From Cladocopium goreaui (lineage: Eukaryota; Sar; Dinophyceae; Suessiales; Symbiodiniaceae), in assembly GCA_947184155.2 (NCBI GenBank), contig CAMXCT020004001.1, forward strand, positions 683,063 to 747,062: 64,000 bases of DNA. Direction: 5' to 3'. Each line of letters begins with the position of its first letter. Position 1 is the stretch's first letter. The translations under genes and the position numbers were made by a program. Shown here piece after piece: positions 46,612 through 58,300 of this stretch. The notes under the pieces are model-generated. The model was given only the letters and a program-made list of their open reading frames with translations, did no database searches and was not told where the DNA came from.

Positions 46612-49600
46612 GATGATGGAGGGATGTCCTGAAATGGAAGATTCCAGAATATCATTCAACTTGGGTGTCATTTTTCATGGAGAAAATATCTGCACCAGAT
46701 ATGGAGATCTCCATCCCTTGAATGGTGACCTGATGGACCGAGGATATCCCAAACCGGTCCGGGAGCTGAGTGGCCGGTGCAAACTGCTTGGTACGTTCAG
46801 CAGATTCCAAGCCTTCAAAATCTCGGATGCCATGATGGGTTGATGGGGAAGCCTCTGGGCTTCGATTCACCTGGTGAAACATTCAGGTTGAAGTCGAAGT
46901 TCTTCCTGTTCAACATGGTGAAACACTCAGGATTCACCGTGAGGTGCAAGGTTGGCGAGATGAGTTTATCAAAAAATAAGGCAGGAAAAGACATTGATGA
47001 TGGTTCCATGTGTTATCAATCTTTAGGATAGTGTCGTTCCTCTTGAAAATGACTATCATGCAGCATGTTGGGGCTCTAGGTTGGCACCCTACAGCACCTA
47101 CACGCATTGATATCGGCTACAAACTGCAGGGTTGGGGCTAACATGAGGCATTTTGGGGTGTAGGTTGGCAACCTACAGCACTTACAGGCACTAATGTGGG
47201 CTACAAATGGCAGGGTTGGGGCCAACATATAGCAACTTGGGGCCATAGCTTGGCAGGATCGGGCCGACCTAACCTTGCACTGTTCGTTCTTCCCAAGTGA
47301 GATGTTACATCCAACTCATGCCGCGCCATTGTGCGCCACTGAGGTGTTGCCATCAACTGTCAGCCACGAACTCAGCCTGCAAATCATCCAGGTGTTGGCT
47401 TCAGCTTCACATGAGTTGAGGTAACCTGTCAAGGTAAATTTTCTTGATGTTGGGTCACTTGCGCGCTTCAAAAACATGAAGAAACCATGGGTTTCGAAAC
47501 GGTTTCGTATGACTTGGCCCCTGCTTTTGTTGCAAAATGAAGCACCAGGTGCTGACAATATCTATGGCAACATCCTGCGTGCTCGTCGCAGCCTCGAAAC
47601 TGATCGGTTCATAGGGCGCTGGGGTATTCCTGACCCTGGAGAAAAAAAAGATGTTTGATCTATGTTTATCATGTTTTATCCACTACTCAGTATAGATTTT
47701 CTAGAAGATGAGAATTTCAAAAAAAAATAGTTTGGTTTTCATGTTTTTCCATGTTTCTTCGGAATTCCATGAAAACTTGGGAGCTGTAGCACTTTCGTGT
47801 CCCGGCCCCAGGATTCAACGCGAAACGAGGGGTAGATCCAGGCAAAGTATGGGCAACGAAGCATAGCTTACGTGGCCTTGGGGTGCATTGAAGTCATGTG
47901 GCTTTTTGGGTTGAAACCAATTTTCAATGGGTAAATCCACTTAATAACTGGTCATTTGTCAATAGCTATGTAACAAATTTCCAGAGGGTATCTATAAATG
48001 GTTGGTGGTGACTGGAACCATGGAATTTTATGACTTTCCATATATTGGGAATTTCATCATCCCAACTGACGAACTCCATCATTTTTCAGAGGGGTAGGTC
48101 AACCACTAACCAGTATTATTACCATAACCATCCATTAATGGATTATTTTAACTACCATCAAATCCCATCATGAATTTGGTATTTGTGGAACCTATCCATT
48201 TATTTGGAGGAAATAACCATCAATCAGCAATTTTAGGGCACCATCCGCGTACCAGGGTTTTGACCCAAAACCACGCGGGGATGGGTATTTTAATATGTTA
48301 AAATTCAGACAGAAACACAGAGTTTGGTCATGCTTGGTCCATGTTCAGTAGATTTTTGAGTATATATGATGTCCATATATGTACAGATATATATATATAT
48401 TCTCAACATGTCCATATTCAGTAACATGTTATGGTACATATTCAAAATACAAGTTTGACCCATGTCTTGATGTCTAGGAGCAGCCCTTCCTTCAGATTCT
48501 TGAAACATCTTTGAGCTCTAACTCTTTTAGTCTGTTCAGCGTTCAGCCCCCAAGTCACCCATTGACAAGAACTAACGATCATAGGGAGATGGGAATATGA
48601 TGAACTAATCATAGGGACTTGATGGGAATATGATGGTTATATTTTGTTATATCACCATTATGTGGTCAATGAAATTTGCATTATTCGTTGACCCAGTTCT
48701 TGACCGGCTCACTCTATCTCACCTTTTCCGCGGCCTTTTTAGTTTCAGTGTAACATTAGCTGCGCCTTGACTGGTCGCAGTCGCAGCTGCCTGCGCGGTG
48801 CCGTTTCCGGGCAGCCGGTGCCGTTTTCGGTGCCATGGGGGATGATATCATGGAACAGGCCATGGTGGTGGTCTTCCCTGAGGACGATCCCAGGGTCTGC
48901 CAGGTGAGTTTCCGCCGGAATGTGCCCTTGCTGATTTTGCAAACGGCCTCCATCGAGGCTGGACAGATGAGATTTGGAGAAAGGAAGCTTGGAGAGGATC
49001 GGAGAGGATCGGAGAGGATCGGAGAGGATCTGGGCTGTCGGGGGATCCTCAAAATCCATGGCTTTCAATAGAACTAGGTCAACCTTGGATGGGTAGAAAC
49101 TAATCCTAACTAATCTTTTGCTATCACTGGGAATATCGACTCTCACCAGCAAAAAATTAGATTTTTTGCCAGGTATCTTAAGATTGGCAATGACAAAAAT
49201 GTTTGTTTGTTTGATTTGGGGTACCATCTAGATATTTAACATAGCCATGGAAAATCACCATGTTTAATAGGTACCCTCTGGTAATTTAACGTAGCTATTG
49301 AAAATGACCATTCATAGTGGATTTGTCCATTAAAAATGGTGATTTTCAATAGCTATGTTAAATTACCAGAGGGTAAACCATCTACTGGTATAAATGGGTC
49401 ATTTTCCATGGCTATGTTAGTCATAACCAGAGGGTAACACCACCTTGAAGCGATAGCGCCTCTTAGCTGAACAACGGATACCTTGTGGTCGACCATCCCA
49501 TTGTGCAGTCATACAGGTGGTAAGGTGGTTGAGAAAAGAACGAAAATATATGGATATATCTACACACATATAAAATTATATCTGTCTATCTGTCTATCTG

Positions 49601-52600
49601 TGTATCTAGCTATCTGTCTATCTGTCTATCTGTCTATCTATCTATCTATCTATCTCTCTCTCTCTATTTAATGTATTCCATATGGATTCCATATATTGAA
49701 TGGTTAAGGTTTCCACCAGATCTTCCCCTTTTCCGGCCTCAGCTCTCAGGAACAGCTTAGATTTGCGACAGGCAGGCAGTGTAGTGGCGGATGGCGAGAA
49801 AGTGTCCATCCTATCCCGGACTACCAATGGGCAACTTGGAAGCTTCCCATGGGCTTGACATACTGTGGATGGTTGCGAAATCCTATAAATCATGGTTTAT
49901 CTAGTTGATGGTTCGGAAACTCGATTCGTAGCTCCTTGGCTCCCCATTGAATGGGGATATAGGGAATATATGGGAATATGAATACCCCTAGCTCCAAATC
50001 GCTCCCTCCTAACCACTGGAGAGTTATAGGTGGTAAACCTCCCATTATTTAAGGGGTTTTGCCACCATCCTTTTGGTGGCACAGGATTTCGCAACCAACC
50101 ACCATAGCAGCAAGGTTCGAATAGGATACCTCAAGATACATACAGGATGGTGCCCCCAAGTGATGTTTGTTGGCTTATGAACCCCATTAACTAGTTCGTT
50201 GTATCGACCATAAACCATAGAATTCAGCCACTTATAAGGCAACTTAGCTATTTGGGGGCCCCATCCTGTAGATATATACATAGAATTAAGTATATATATA
50301 ATTATATATATGTGTGTGAATGTACAATATATAAAAAAAATATCTGTGTTTTTTATGCAAACTGATGGCAAACCGCGGGATGTATCACCAACAGAGCAAC
50401 AAACAGGAACGAAATCGGTAACTGTGTGAAATATCATTGTGGAATGAGATTAGCAACAAGGAGAGATACATCTCAATTTTGTGGTACAAGGGGGGTGACT
50501 TGGCTCAATATTTCATGACCTATACTTACTACAAGCTGGCAATGTGACTTTCATGGGCTTTCCATAATATGGTGGTTCCCAAAATGGATCAAAAAATGGA
50601 AAATCCTTTGAACATGGATGATTTAAGGCTAGCCGGCTAGCCCTATTCTTTAGGAACCCCCCTTCCATTCTTGATGTTCCATCAAGTTCCATCCTACCCT
50701 TTGGTTGATGTAAATTTTCCCCTGAGATTCAACTCCAGAAACCCTGTTTAGAAATCGTGTCGGGATGTTACGCTAGAAATCTGGGACCATGCCATGGCTG
50801 TTGTGATATGGATTTTAGGATGGGAAACTCAGGATGTTAGAGATTTCTTGCTACGTAAACCTACGTAAACGTAAACGTAGCATATTTCAGGCCATATGAA
50901 TTGTGGGGAAAAAAACGCTGAAATTTAGGCCTTTCAAAAAGGCCTTATATATGAATTTTAATGATTGTTAATGTTTGTTAATGTTTGTTAATGATTGCAA
51001 AATGGCTTCAATATCTATTGTTATATATGGTAGGTAGCTCCAATCAATCGGTTCCTGAAATGGTCATAATATATGGGATGGATGTACGGCCCCCGATTTC
51101 GATCACAGAAAAAGGTGAGTTTTTGAGATGTACTTTCCCGATTGGTTCGGTGTGAATCTAGCTATATATTACCCTCTGGTAAATTAACATAGACCCTGAA
51201 AATCACCAATTTTAAGTGGAAACTAATCTTCCAACCCCGATGACTGGCAGGGTCTATGTTAATTTACTGGAGGGTATAGCTGCTTGGTGGTTTGGAACCA
51301 TGAATGTTATATGTTCCATTTCATATATGGGATGTCATCCATGATAATCCTTCCCATTGACGAACCCCATCATTTTTCAAGATGGTTAGGTCAACCACCA
51401 ACCAGATAGGAATTTACGTGATTTGTTTGATTTTTTTCTGTGCATCTATTTTTGCAGATCAAGGTTTTTTTCCGAACTTGACAGGCTTCTATGATCCCAC
51501 CGGTGTTGAAAACTCAACCTGCAAGCCCGAGGCGTGTTGGATGTGTATGATCCTTCTGTTTTCCCATGTTGGAAAGGCAACCCCTCGCTCAAAAAATCAA
51601 CACACAAATCATCAAGAACCAAAACAGAAAATCATCCAGAATATTCCAGAATCAAAAATACATTCCAAAATAATGTCTTCAAGATTCAACTTGAAGACCC
51701 AAAGATTTCCGTTAGCATCGTCAACCCCTTCTTTAAGCGCGATTTTGACCAAGGCAGCAGTCGCATTTGATGCTAGAACTCCACATGGATGCCCGGATCT
51801 GCTCAGAAACCATGGTGGATGCAGGGAATCTCCCCATACTTGGGACCACATTCTATCGATTCTATGGGGTTGGTTTACCCTTTGATAAACTAACGGTTTG
51901 CGAACTGGAAAATCACCATGTTTGATAGGTAAATCAACGAACTAAATGGGCCATTTTCAGTCGCTATTTTGACATGACCAGAGGGTAATATGAATGGATG
52001 GGATTTTAATGCTTTATCTCAAACAAAAACAGGGGAATTGTCCCACCAAAATAGCCGTGGATTCCGAAAAAAACCATGGTATACTCATGTATACCAATAT
52101 TAGAACAATTAGCAGTCAGGGGTTGGGATTGATGTCCAAAATATTCAGGGACTTGTTTCACATCACCTGAAAAATGGTATTGATTGGAGATGATATCCCC
52201 TTTTTGGTTGTGGATGTAGAAATGTAGAACATTTACCAACCTCTGTTTGTTTCCAACGATTTATCCATCACACGTCACACGCAACAAACTTACTGGGATG
52301 TGTTTTTCTTAATAACATCCACCATTTTTGGCGAATTGAAATGATTTTACCATCTGGTAATTTGACATAGCCTTTGAACACATGTAACTTTGTGAATCAT
52401 CTATATAGCATATAAATGGATCATTTTCCAACTGTTACATGTCCTATAGTACAGTTTTTATGGATCATGTGCATTCATTTTCCAACTGTTACCCTCTGGT
52501 AAACATACAAAAAACGATGGAACATCACCATTTTCAATGGGTAAATCAACTATTTCGATGGCCATTGTCTATGTCGCAAACTGTAAACGTTTACATTTCC

Positions 52601-54267
52601 AGTACTTGGAGGATCATCCCACAGCCACAGCCAGACTGGTTCGACCTAACCGGGATGATATCATAGATGTGGGGACCCAAAAAATCTTGGTTTACCACAG
52701 GTGGTTTGGAACATTTTTCCCATACCCTCTGGTAAACATACAAAAAAACTATGGAAAATCACAATTTTTCATGGGTAAATCCACTATACATGGCAATTTT
52801 CAATAGTTACCCTCCGGTAAACTAACAGTTAGCTATGGAAAATTGCCCAGAGAAATAGATGGTTTACCGTTCTTAAAAATGGTGATTTTCTGAAGCTATG
52901 TTAAATTACCAGAGGGTATTTCCCATATAAAGGGTGCTCCTCAGGGTAAAGTTGGGAATGATCATGTTGGATTCATATCTGGCTGGTAGTTTGGTAGTTT
53001 ATAGTTTATGTCTCCATATATTGGGAATTTTTTAACCCCAACGAAGTCATATTTTTTCAGGGGGGTAGGTCAACACAATCAGTGATGTACCAGAAATGTT
53101 CCATAAATCACCAGGCGAGTTCCAAAATCTGACCGCGGGCTGGATCGCACAGGACGACAATGCAGAAATCCAAGCCTGGACTTCGGCCCTTCGACAGGTC
53201 ATGAACAGCGAGGAGGCTGAATGGTGGTGCCACATGCGCTGTGTTCAAGTTGCGCAGAGTTCTTTAGGTCTTGTTGGTTTGCGCGTTTTAATGATGCTTA
53301 GCAGAGGTAAATTTATCCGTATATATATAATTATATATAGAGCTTTGTTTCAGATTGGTGATTTGTTTGAATTATATTGTAATCCATGCAGGTATACACT
53401 TCAGTATAATCAAACGTGGCAATTGAACATCCCCCCCTTCATAGACAATTTTCCCAATGAAACTTCCATTTATCAAGGATTTTCCAGCCAGCCACGTTTG
53501 AATACCGGAGGTAATCAATCACAAAGGCGACAACATGGGGAATAATATAACCAACTAGAATAGGGATATAATCTCCCTTGACAAGCTGAGGTTTAGAAAC
53601 GAAATACTGTATGAAGAAGTGTTTACATCCAACATCCATTGATGGTTCCTAATAGTATAAAATGAGGTTGGATAAATTTCAAATTGTATCAAGACGAGAT
53701 GGAGCAACTGACAAATAGTGAACCTGCGTAGTGATGGGGTTGATTTCGACATATTTCGACAGACCTTGCAGCTGACTGAGCCTTGTCTATCACGCACTGG
53801 CCTTATTTCAAGCAAAAAATAACCATTGACCAACTATGTGGCTCAAGGAAAAGACATGTATTACGTTTGTTTTTCTCGTTGTTAATGTTCAATTTTTATG
53901 TCTGCTGGTAATCTCCGATGTTTGCTAGCTTTTAAATCACCACACATCCGCATCAAGCGGCCTTGAGGTATCATTTTTTCATTTTACTGAATTACTTTAA
54001 GCCAATAAAAGTGCTCGGAAATTCGTGAAATTCAAAAGTTCTCTTGAAAAAAACAAGGTCATTGAAGAGTCAGCACTTCATCATACTTCATCGCAACATA
54101 TCACCACCAAGGCCACCAAAAAAAGTGATGGTTTTCTCCCCTGTCAGGGCGCGAAGGCAAACGCCAAACAGGCCAAACAGCTGAAAGCCAGCCGACCTGG
54201 GAGTAGCCCGAGCTCACCTCCCAGCAAGGATGAACAGAAGGATTCAACGCGGCCGCAAGATCAATGA
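45400..54267 (+). CDS. Exons of one or more unidentified genes, last exon ending at 54267
   Basis: Coding-like islands on the + strand, most opening after AG|G. They are: 45400-~45530 (AFGIAKTCSKGFPVPLAALP and more); 47302-47420 from an ATG (MLHPTHAAPLCATEVLPSTV, ending at AG|GTAACC); 47549-~47640 (ADNIYGNILRARRSLETDRF); ~48770-48903 (GDDIMEQAMVVVFPEDDPRV, ending CAG|GTGAGT); 51485-~51545 (FYDPTGVENSTCKPEACWMC); 53115-~53255 (EFQNLTAGWIAQDDNAEIQA, WTSALRQVMNSEEAEWWCHM); and 54148-54267 (GAKANAKQAKQLKASRPGSS, Pro/Ser-rich, TGA at 54265). I recognise no family. The exon joins were not all resolved, and more than one gene may be present, with a start possibly at 47302. The Cys pairs and Trp-rich stretch hint at a folded domain; the tail looks disordered. 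Confidence 0.45.
46742..47031 (+). CDS. Open frame of uncertain coding status
   Basis: From an AG|G acceptor-like site the frame runs about 95 codons, including GFDSPGETFRLKSKFFLFNM, to a TAG at 47029. Both strands are open over much of it. Possibly an exon of the gene region around it; possibly chance. Confidence 0.2.
47064..47250. repeat. Tandem repeat, ~95-bp unit, two copies
   Basis: The unit runs from GTTGGGGCTCTAGGTTGGCA-like sequence through CCTACAGCACYTACA to GGCTACAAA(C/T)(T/G)GCAGGGTTGG. The second copy starts near 47156 with GGGGTGTAGGTTGGCAACC. The sequence is unusually G/C-rich for a non-coding stretch here. Confidence 0.75.
48000..48113. mobile_element. Family 2 element
   Basis: GGTTGGTGGTGACTGGAACC ... 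GGTCAACCACTAACCAG, followed by the TATTATTACCATAACCATCC tail. The same tail follows several family 2 copies (22896, 26701, 30739, 33361), so the repeat unit may extend beyond the inverted repeat. Confidence 0.78.
49222..49436. mobile_element. Nested family 1 elements with TA target duplication
   Basis: The inner complete element 49272-49375 (TACCCTCTGGTAATTTAACG ... AAATTACCAGAGGGTA) splits an outer element that begins TACCATCTAGATATTTAACA and ends AGTCATAACCAGAGGGTA. The outer core reads AATAGG, then TA, then the inner insert, then TA, then AACCATC; excising the insert with one TA restores the family sequence AATAGGTAAACCATC. Confidence 0.87.
49577..49667. repeat. TATCTGTC / TATC microsatellite
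   Basis: Tetranucleotide repeats ending in a CTCTCTCT run. A related TATC tract lies at 46571-46600. Confidence 0.92.
49907..50013. mobile_element. Inverted-repeat element, family 10 (GTAGCTCCTTGGCTCCCC)
   Basis: GTAGCTCCTTGGCTCCCCAT and the AGGGAGCG/AGGAGCTA side pair around GGGAATATA repeats. An inverted copy lies at 10177-10278 and a fragment at about 25515-25557. Confidence 0.6.
51170..51276. mobile_element. Family 1 MITE, CCCTGAAAATCACC subtype
   Basis: TACCCTCTGGTAAATTAACA ... TGTTAATTTACTGGAGGGTA, followed directly by a family 2 copy at about 51283-51404. Confidence 0.85.
52723..52918. mobile_element. Truncated family 1 element abutting a complete one
   Basis: A copy starting TACCCTCTGGTAAACATACA at 52723 loses its right end at CAATAGT, where a complete copy (52808-52918, TACCCTCCGGTAAACTAACA ... 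AAATTACCAGAGGGTA) begins. Confidence 0.78.
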
Positions 54268-54409
54268 GAATTCCAGGATCCTAAAATGGAGGTACGTAGT
54301 ACCATATAAGGCCATATTTTGTGGGGATATTCCCTGAGATTTAGGCCTTATATAGGCCTTATATATGGTAGGTACCTCCAATCAATCGGATCCTGGAATG
54401 GCCATTGAC
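54261..54409. mobile_element. Family 3 element overlapping a stop codon
   Basis: TCAATGAGAATTCCAGGATCC is the left end and GGATCCTGGAATGGCCATTGA the right end. The left end overlaps the last codons (CAA GAT CAA TGA) of the exon ending at 54267, so the stop codon lies in the element's terminal repeat. Confidence 0.75.
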
Positions 54410-54419
54410 AAGAGGGGAT

Positions 54420-55308
54420 GGACCTGGAAGACTTGGATGTCCCACCCGGATTTACCCTCAAAATCCCGAGAATAGCTGCGCAGAATGGACGTTGATTCCC
54501 CCCAAAAAAAGGCTGGTTGGTGGTTTCAAACATTTTTTTGATTTTCCATAATATATGGGATCATCCTTCCCATTGACTAATATTTTTCAGAAGGGGTTGA
54601 AACCAACAAATATGGTCATAAAGTAGCCTTAGATGCGCATGATGGATGTATAATGGATGTTGAGTTTGTACAAATATATGGCGATTTCTGAAAACGGGGA
54701 ATCCCCAAGTCATCATGGGTATACTAACAGTCATGGTCTAATCACTGAAATGGTTTGGGGGAAGTCCGATTTTAGGAAACCTTCAAGTCTTCCATGTTTT
54801 CAGCATGTTTTTGGAGGGGATTATCGAAAGCTGGGATTCTTGATTGGTTGATAATTAAACCATAATATTTTGCTGGTTAGAATCCACCTGCAAGTTCCCC
54901 CATTGTTTCCCAAGTTAGCCTAAGAATCCCTAAGATACTAGAATATGATTGGAGTTGATTAAGAGTTCCAGTGGCAAAATCCAGCTGGTCACCATGCTCG
55001 ACGTTCCAAGAAACTTGGGACAGCTGTGACATGCTGTGACCTTGTGTTTTTTTTCCAGCGTTTCACAACTTACTGGTGCTAAACGTAGGGACGGGGGGTT
55101 ACTGGGATGATTATTACTAGTGGTTATGGATCATTCCCGAAAATTCCCTGCGTAAAACGCACCAGAAGACAAAAACTGGTTAGTGGTTTGGAACATCAAT
55201 TCTATTTTTCCATATATTGGGAATGTCATCATCCCAACTGACTTTCACTCCATCATTTTTCAGAGGGGTTGGGTAGGTATACCACCAACGAGAAAGACAT
55301 GTGGCCAG
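54420..55308. other. Intergenic stretch with elements only
   Basis: Between the stop at 54267 and the first coiled-coil exon I see a family 2 copy at 54513-54608, a family 8 copy near 54695-54785, a family 9 element at 55071-55163 (CTGGTGCTAAACGTAGGGAC mirrored by CCCTGCG-AAACGCACCAG; second copy 57968-58071) and another family 2 copy at 55177-55290. No exon is recognised. Confidence 0.55.
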
Positions 55309-58300
55309 GAGATTTCGGAACAAGCGGATGAAGAGTGTTCCTTACTCCGCGCCAAGAGTCAAAAGCTTCAGCAGAGGATTACCACCCTCGAAGCCTTGAG
55401 TGACAGACGAGAGAAGCAGATGAAGAGACTCTTGAAAAGGTGGCTTCGGTGGGATTTTTGTAGCCGGAAAAGCCATGATCAAATAGGTTTCTATCAAGGG
55501 GATAGAAACGGATGTCATTGAATATGTGGGTTTTAATGGGATACAATTTAACATTATGGGATACAATGGGTTGGGGATGGGATTGGGATGGTAGTGCCCC
55601 CAGTTCGTTAGCGAGTTGTTGGTTTATAACTAGGCTAACTGTTGGGTGTATCGCAGATATAGATGGAAAACCCCACACGGAAAACCATATTTTTTCTGAG
55701 GGCAAAGTTGAAGATGTCCGCCAAACAGGCAGTGGCATCAAGTAGTTAGGTTGGTTTTTCATCATTACCATCTGGTTATTTAACACAGCCACGGAAAATC
55801 AAATTTTTTAATAGGTGAACCATCTATAACCGGGCCATTTTCCACGGCTATGTTAAATAACCAGAGGGTATACTCAAATTAGATCTTGAAACACCTTGAA
55901 ACTGCAATCCAGAAACGGCAGATCTATGAAGATTTACATCGCCATAGATTTTCCAGACGTGGTATAACAGCAAAAAGGAATGAGTTCTTGGGAATCGGAT
56001 TTGAAGAAAACTGGAAGAAGACATTCCCAGCTACCAACTTGTCTTCAGGCATGGGTGGGGAACAACTTGGAGAATACAAGGGACATTTGCCCCAAACCTT
56101 TTTGCAAAAACAACTCCAGCCCATGAAACATCATACCGGTTTCATGGTCATCATGTTTCAGGGTCAAGACTGGTCCCACCATCCTACCATTCTTCCAGTT
56201 TGTTTGTGCACATTTTCCCCGAAAAAAGATGCAACAAACACTCCGAGTCAATCCTGGTCCTGTGTTTTTTTCGGAGGCTTGATGGCGCCATGCAGATGTT
56301 AGAGGCCTTAGAGGATATGCTGGAGCAGCAGCGAAAGGCGATTTCCGCGCAGAAAGTGGCCATAAGCGCCCTTAAGGACCCTGATTTTCCGGTGTCGCAA
56401 TTTCCCCAATGGAAAATCAATCATGGGGAAATCATGGGAAATCTAATAGGGAATATCTTCCTTAAGCAAATTAAAGTTTTGGTGGAAATCAGCTGAAAAA
56501 ATGATTTGATTGGATGAATTTAGGGATAATTTAGGGATGATTTTTGTAAGGTTCCCAAAAAAGATGGAAAAAGTGGTTTCAGGATGTTTTAGATTATGTT
56601 TCCCCCATAATTTCCATGTGTTTTTAGCTGTTCCATCTATTGCACCCACTTCCCAGTTCATTCAATTCAGATTTGGTTGGATCAATGGGAGATCTTCAGG
56701 ATCTTAAAATGGAGGTACTGTACCATATAAGGCCATATTTTCTGGAGGGATATCCCCTTACATAGGCCTCAAAAATAGGCCTTATATCAATGGTAGGTAC
56801 TTATATAGGCCTTATATATGGTAGGCTTCAATATCTATTGTTATATATGGTAGGTACCTCCAATCAATCGGATCCTGGAATGGCCATTGATTGGAGCCAG
56901 CCATGGTCAAAATATGTCAAGATAGGGTGGGGATATCCCACCATCAATGGGATTCCCTTTGCTTTGGATTTAAAAAAACACTAGTAGTGGATGGCATATC
57001 TCCCACATTAGGGTACACATATATATATATATATAATACATATATAAATATGCATATGTATATATTTGGTTGGTCGTTTGGATTTTTTATTTTTCCATAT
57101 GTTGGGAATGTCATCATCCCAACTGACGAACTCCATCATTTTTCAGAGGGGTTGGGTTGAAACCACCAACAATGATATTTATATGTAATTATATATGATG
57201 TAATCCGACTTTTGACCATGGCAAGCATGAATTTGTCCCGACACGTGGTATTCCCATCAAAAATCCCAGTGAAATTGGGAAGCTGATGATGAACATCCGG
57301 ATTTTTCTTGGGCGTTCCCTTCATTTTTCAGGCGCCCCCATATCTCACAAATATTCCTTGGCCAAATATATAGCCTGGACATTTTCAAGGAAATTTCAGA
57401 AATCCTCGTGGAAATCTGAAGGTCTGAGATTGAAGAAACATTTCTGGCATACCTGGCCTGGTAAACATACATAAAACTATGGAAAATCACCATTTTTAAT
57501 GGGTAAATCCACTATATCTATGGTCATTTTCAATAGCTATTTTGACATAACCAGAGGGTACAAAGATTCGTTTTCTTGGCAAGGTTTGGGCTTTCCTGCA
57601 GATTTCAAATGATCTCGAAAGAATCTCCAAAAAAAATCTCGCAGACATTTGTTTTTCAGATGCCCAAAAGAAAAGATGTCTCAAGACTAATGTCTGGTTG
57701 GTGCTTTGGAACCATGGAATTTTATGACTTTCCATTCAGTTGGGATTTTTATAATCCCAACTGACTTGAAGTCCATCATTTTTCAAAGGGGTTGGGTTGA
57801 AACCAGCAACAAGATGTGTAAACCCGAAAAGGTGCCCCATCTCAGAAACAGTAGTGGGGGGTCGTTCTGGATCATTCCATTCCTTGGTGTTTTTTGCCAT
57901 TGCCATAAACCCAACTGGGGGATGGTTGTTATGGCATAGGTAGGATATTGATATTGTACTTAAGATTACTGGTGCTTAGCAGGGAATGGATGGGTTGCTA
58001 GGGGTTGCTGGGATGATTATTGATAGTTATTGTGGATCATTCCCTCATTCCCTGCGTTTAGCACCCGTAAGTAAGATTATATGACCACGAGTGTTTAGCA
58101 TTTTTCACCCATTAAATGCATGTTTTTACATGATTACATTTTTTCTACCTTTTCGGGATGATTTATTGATATTTATTGATTGGGTATACCACATGATCTG
58201 CCTGGAAGAATTCGCGGTCAACCTGGCACGAAGTTCCTGGCAGGAAGAAGGTGCAGTGGATGAGGAAGAGGAAGAGGAGCCGGTTCCGGTCGTGACATCA

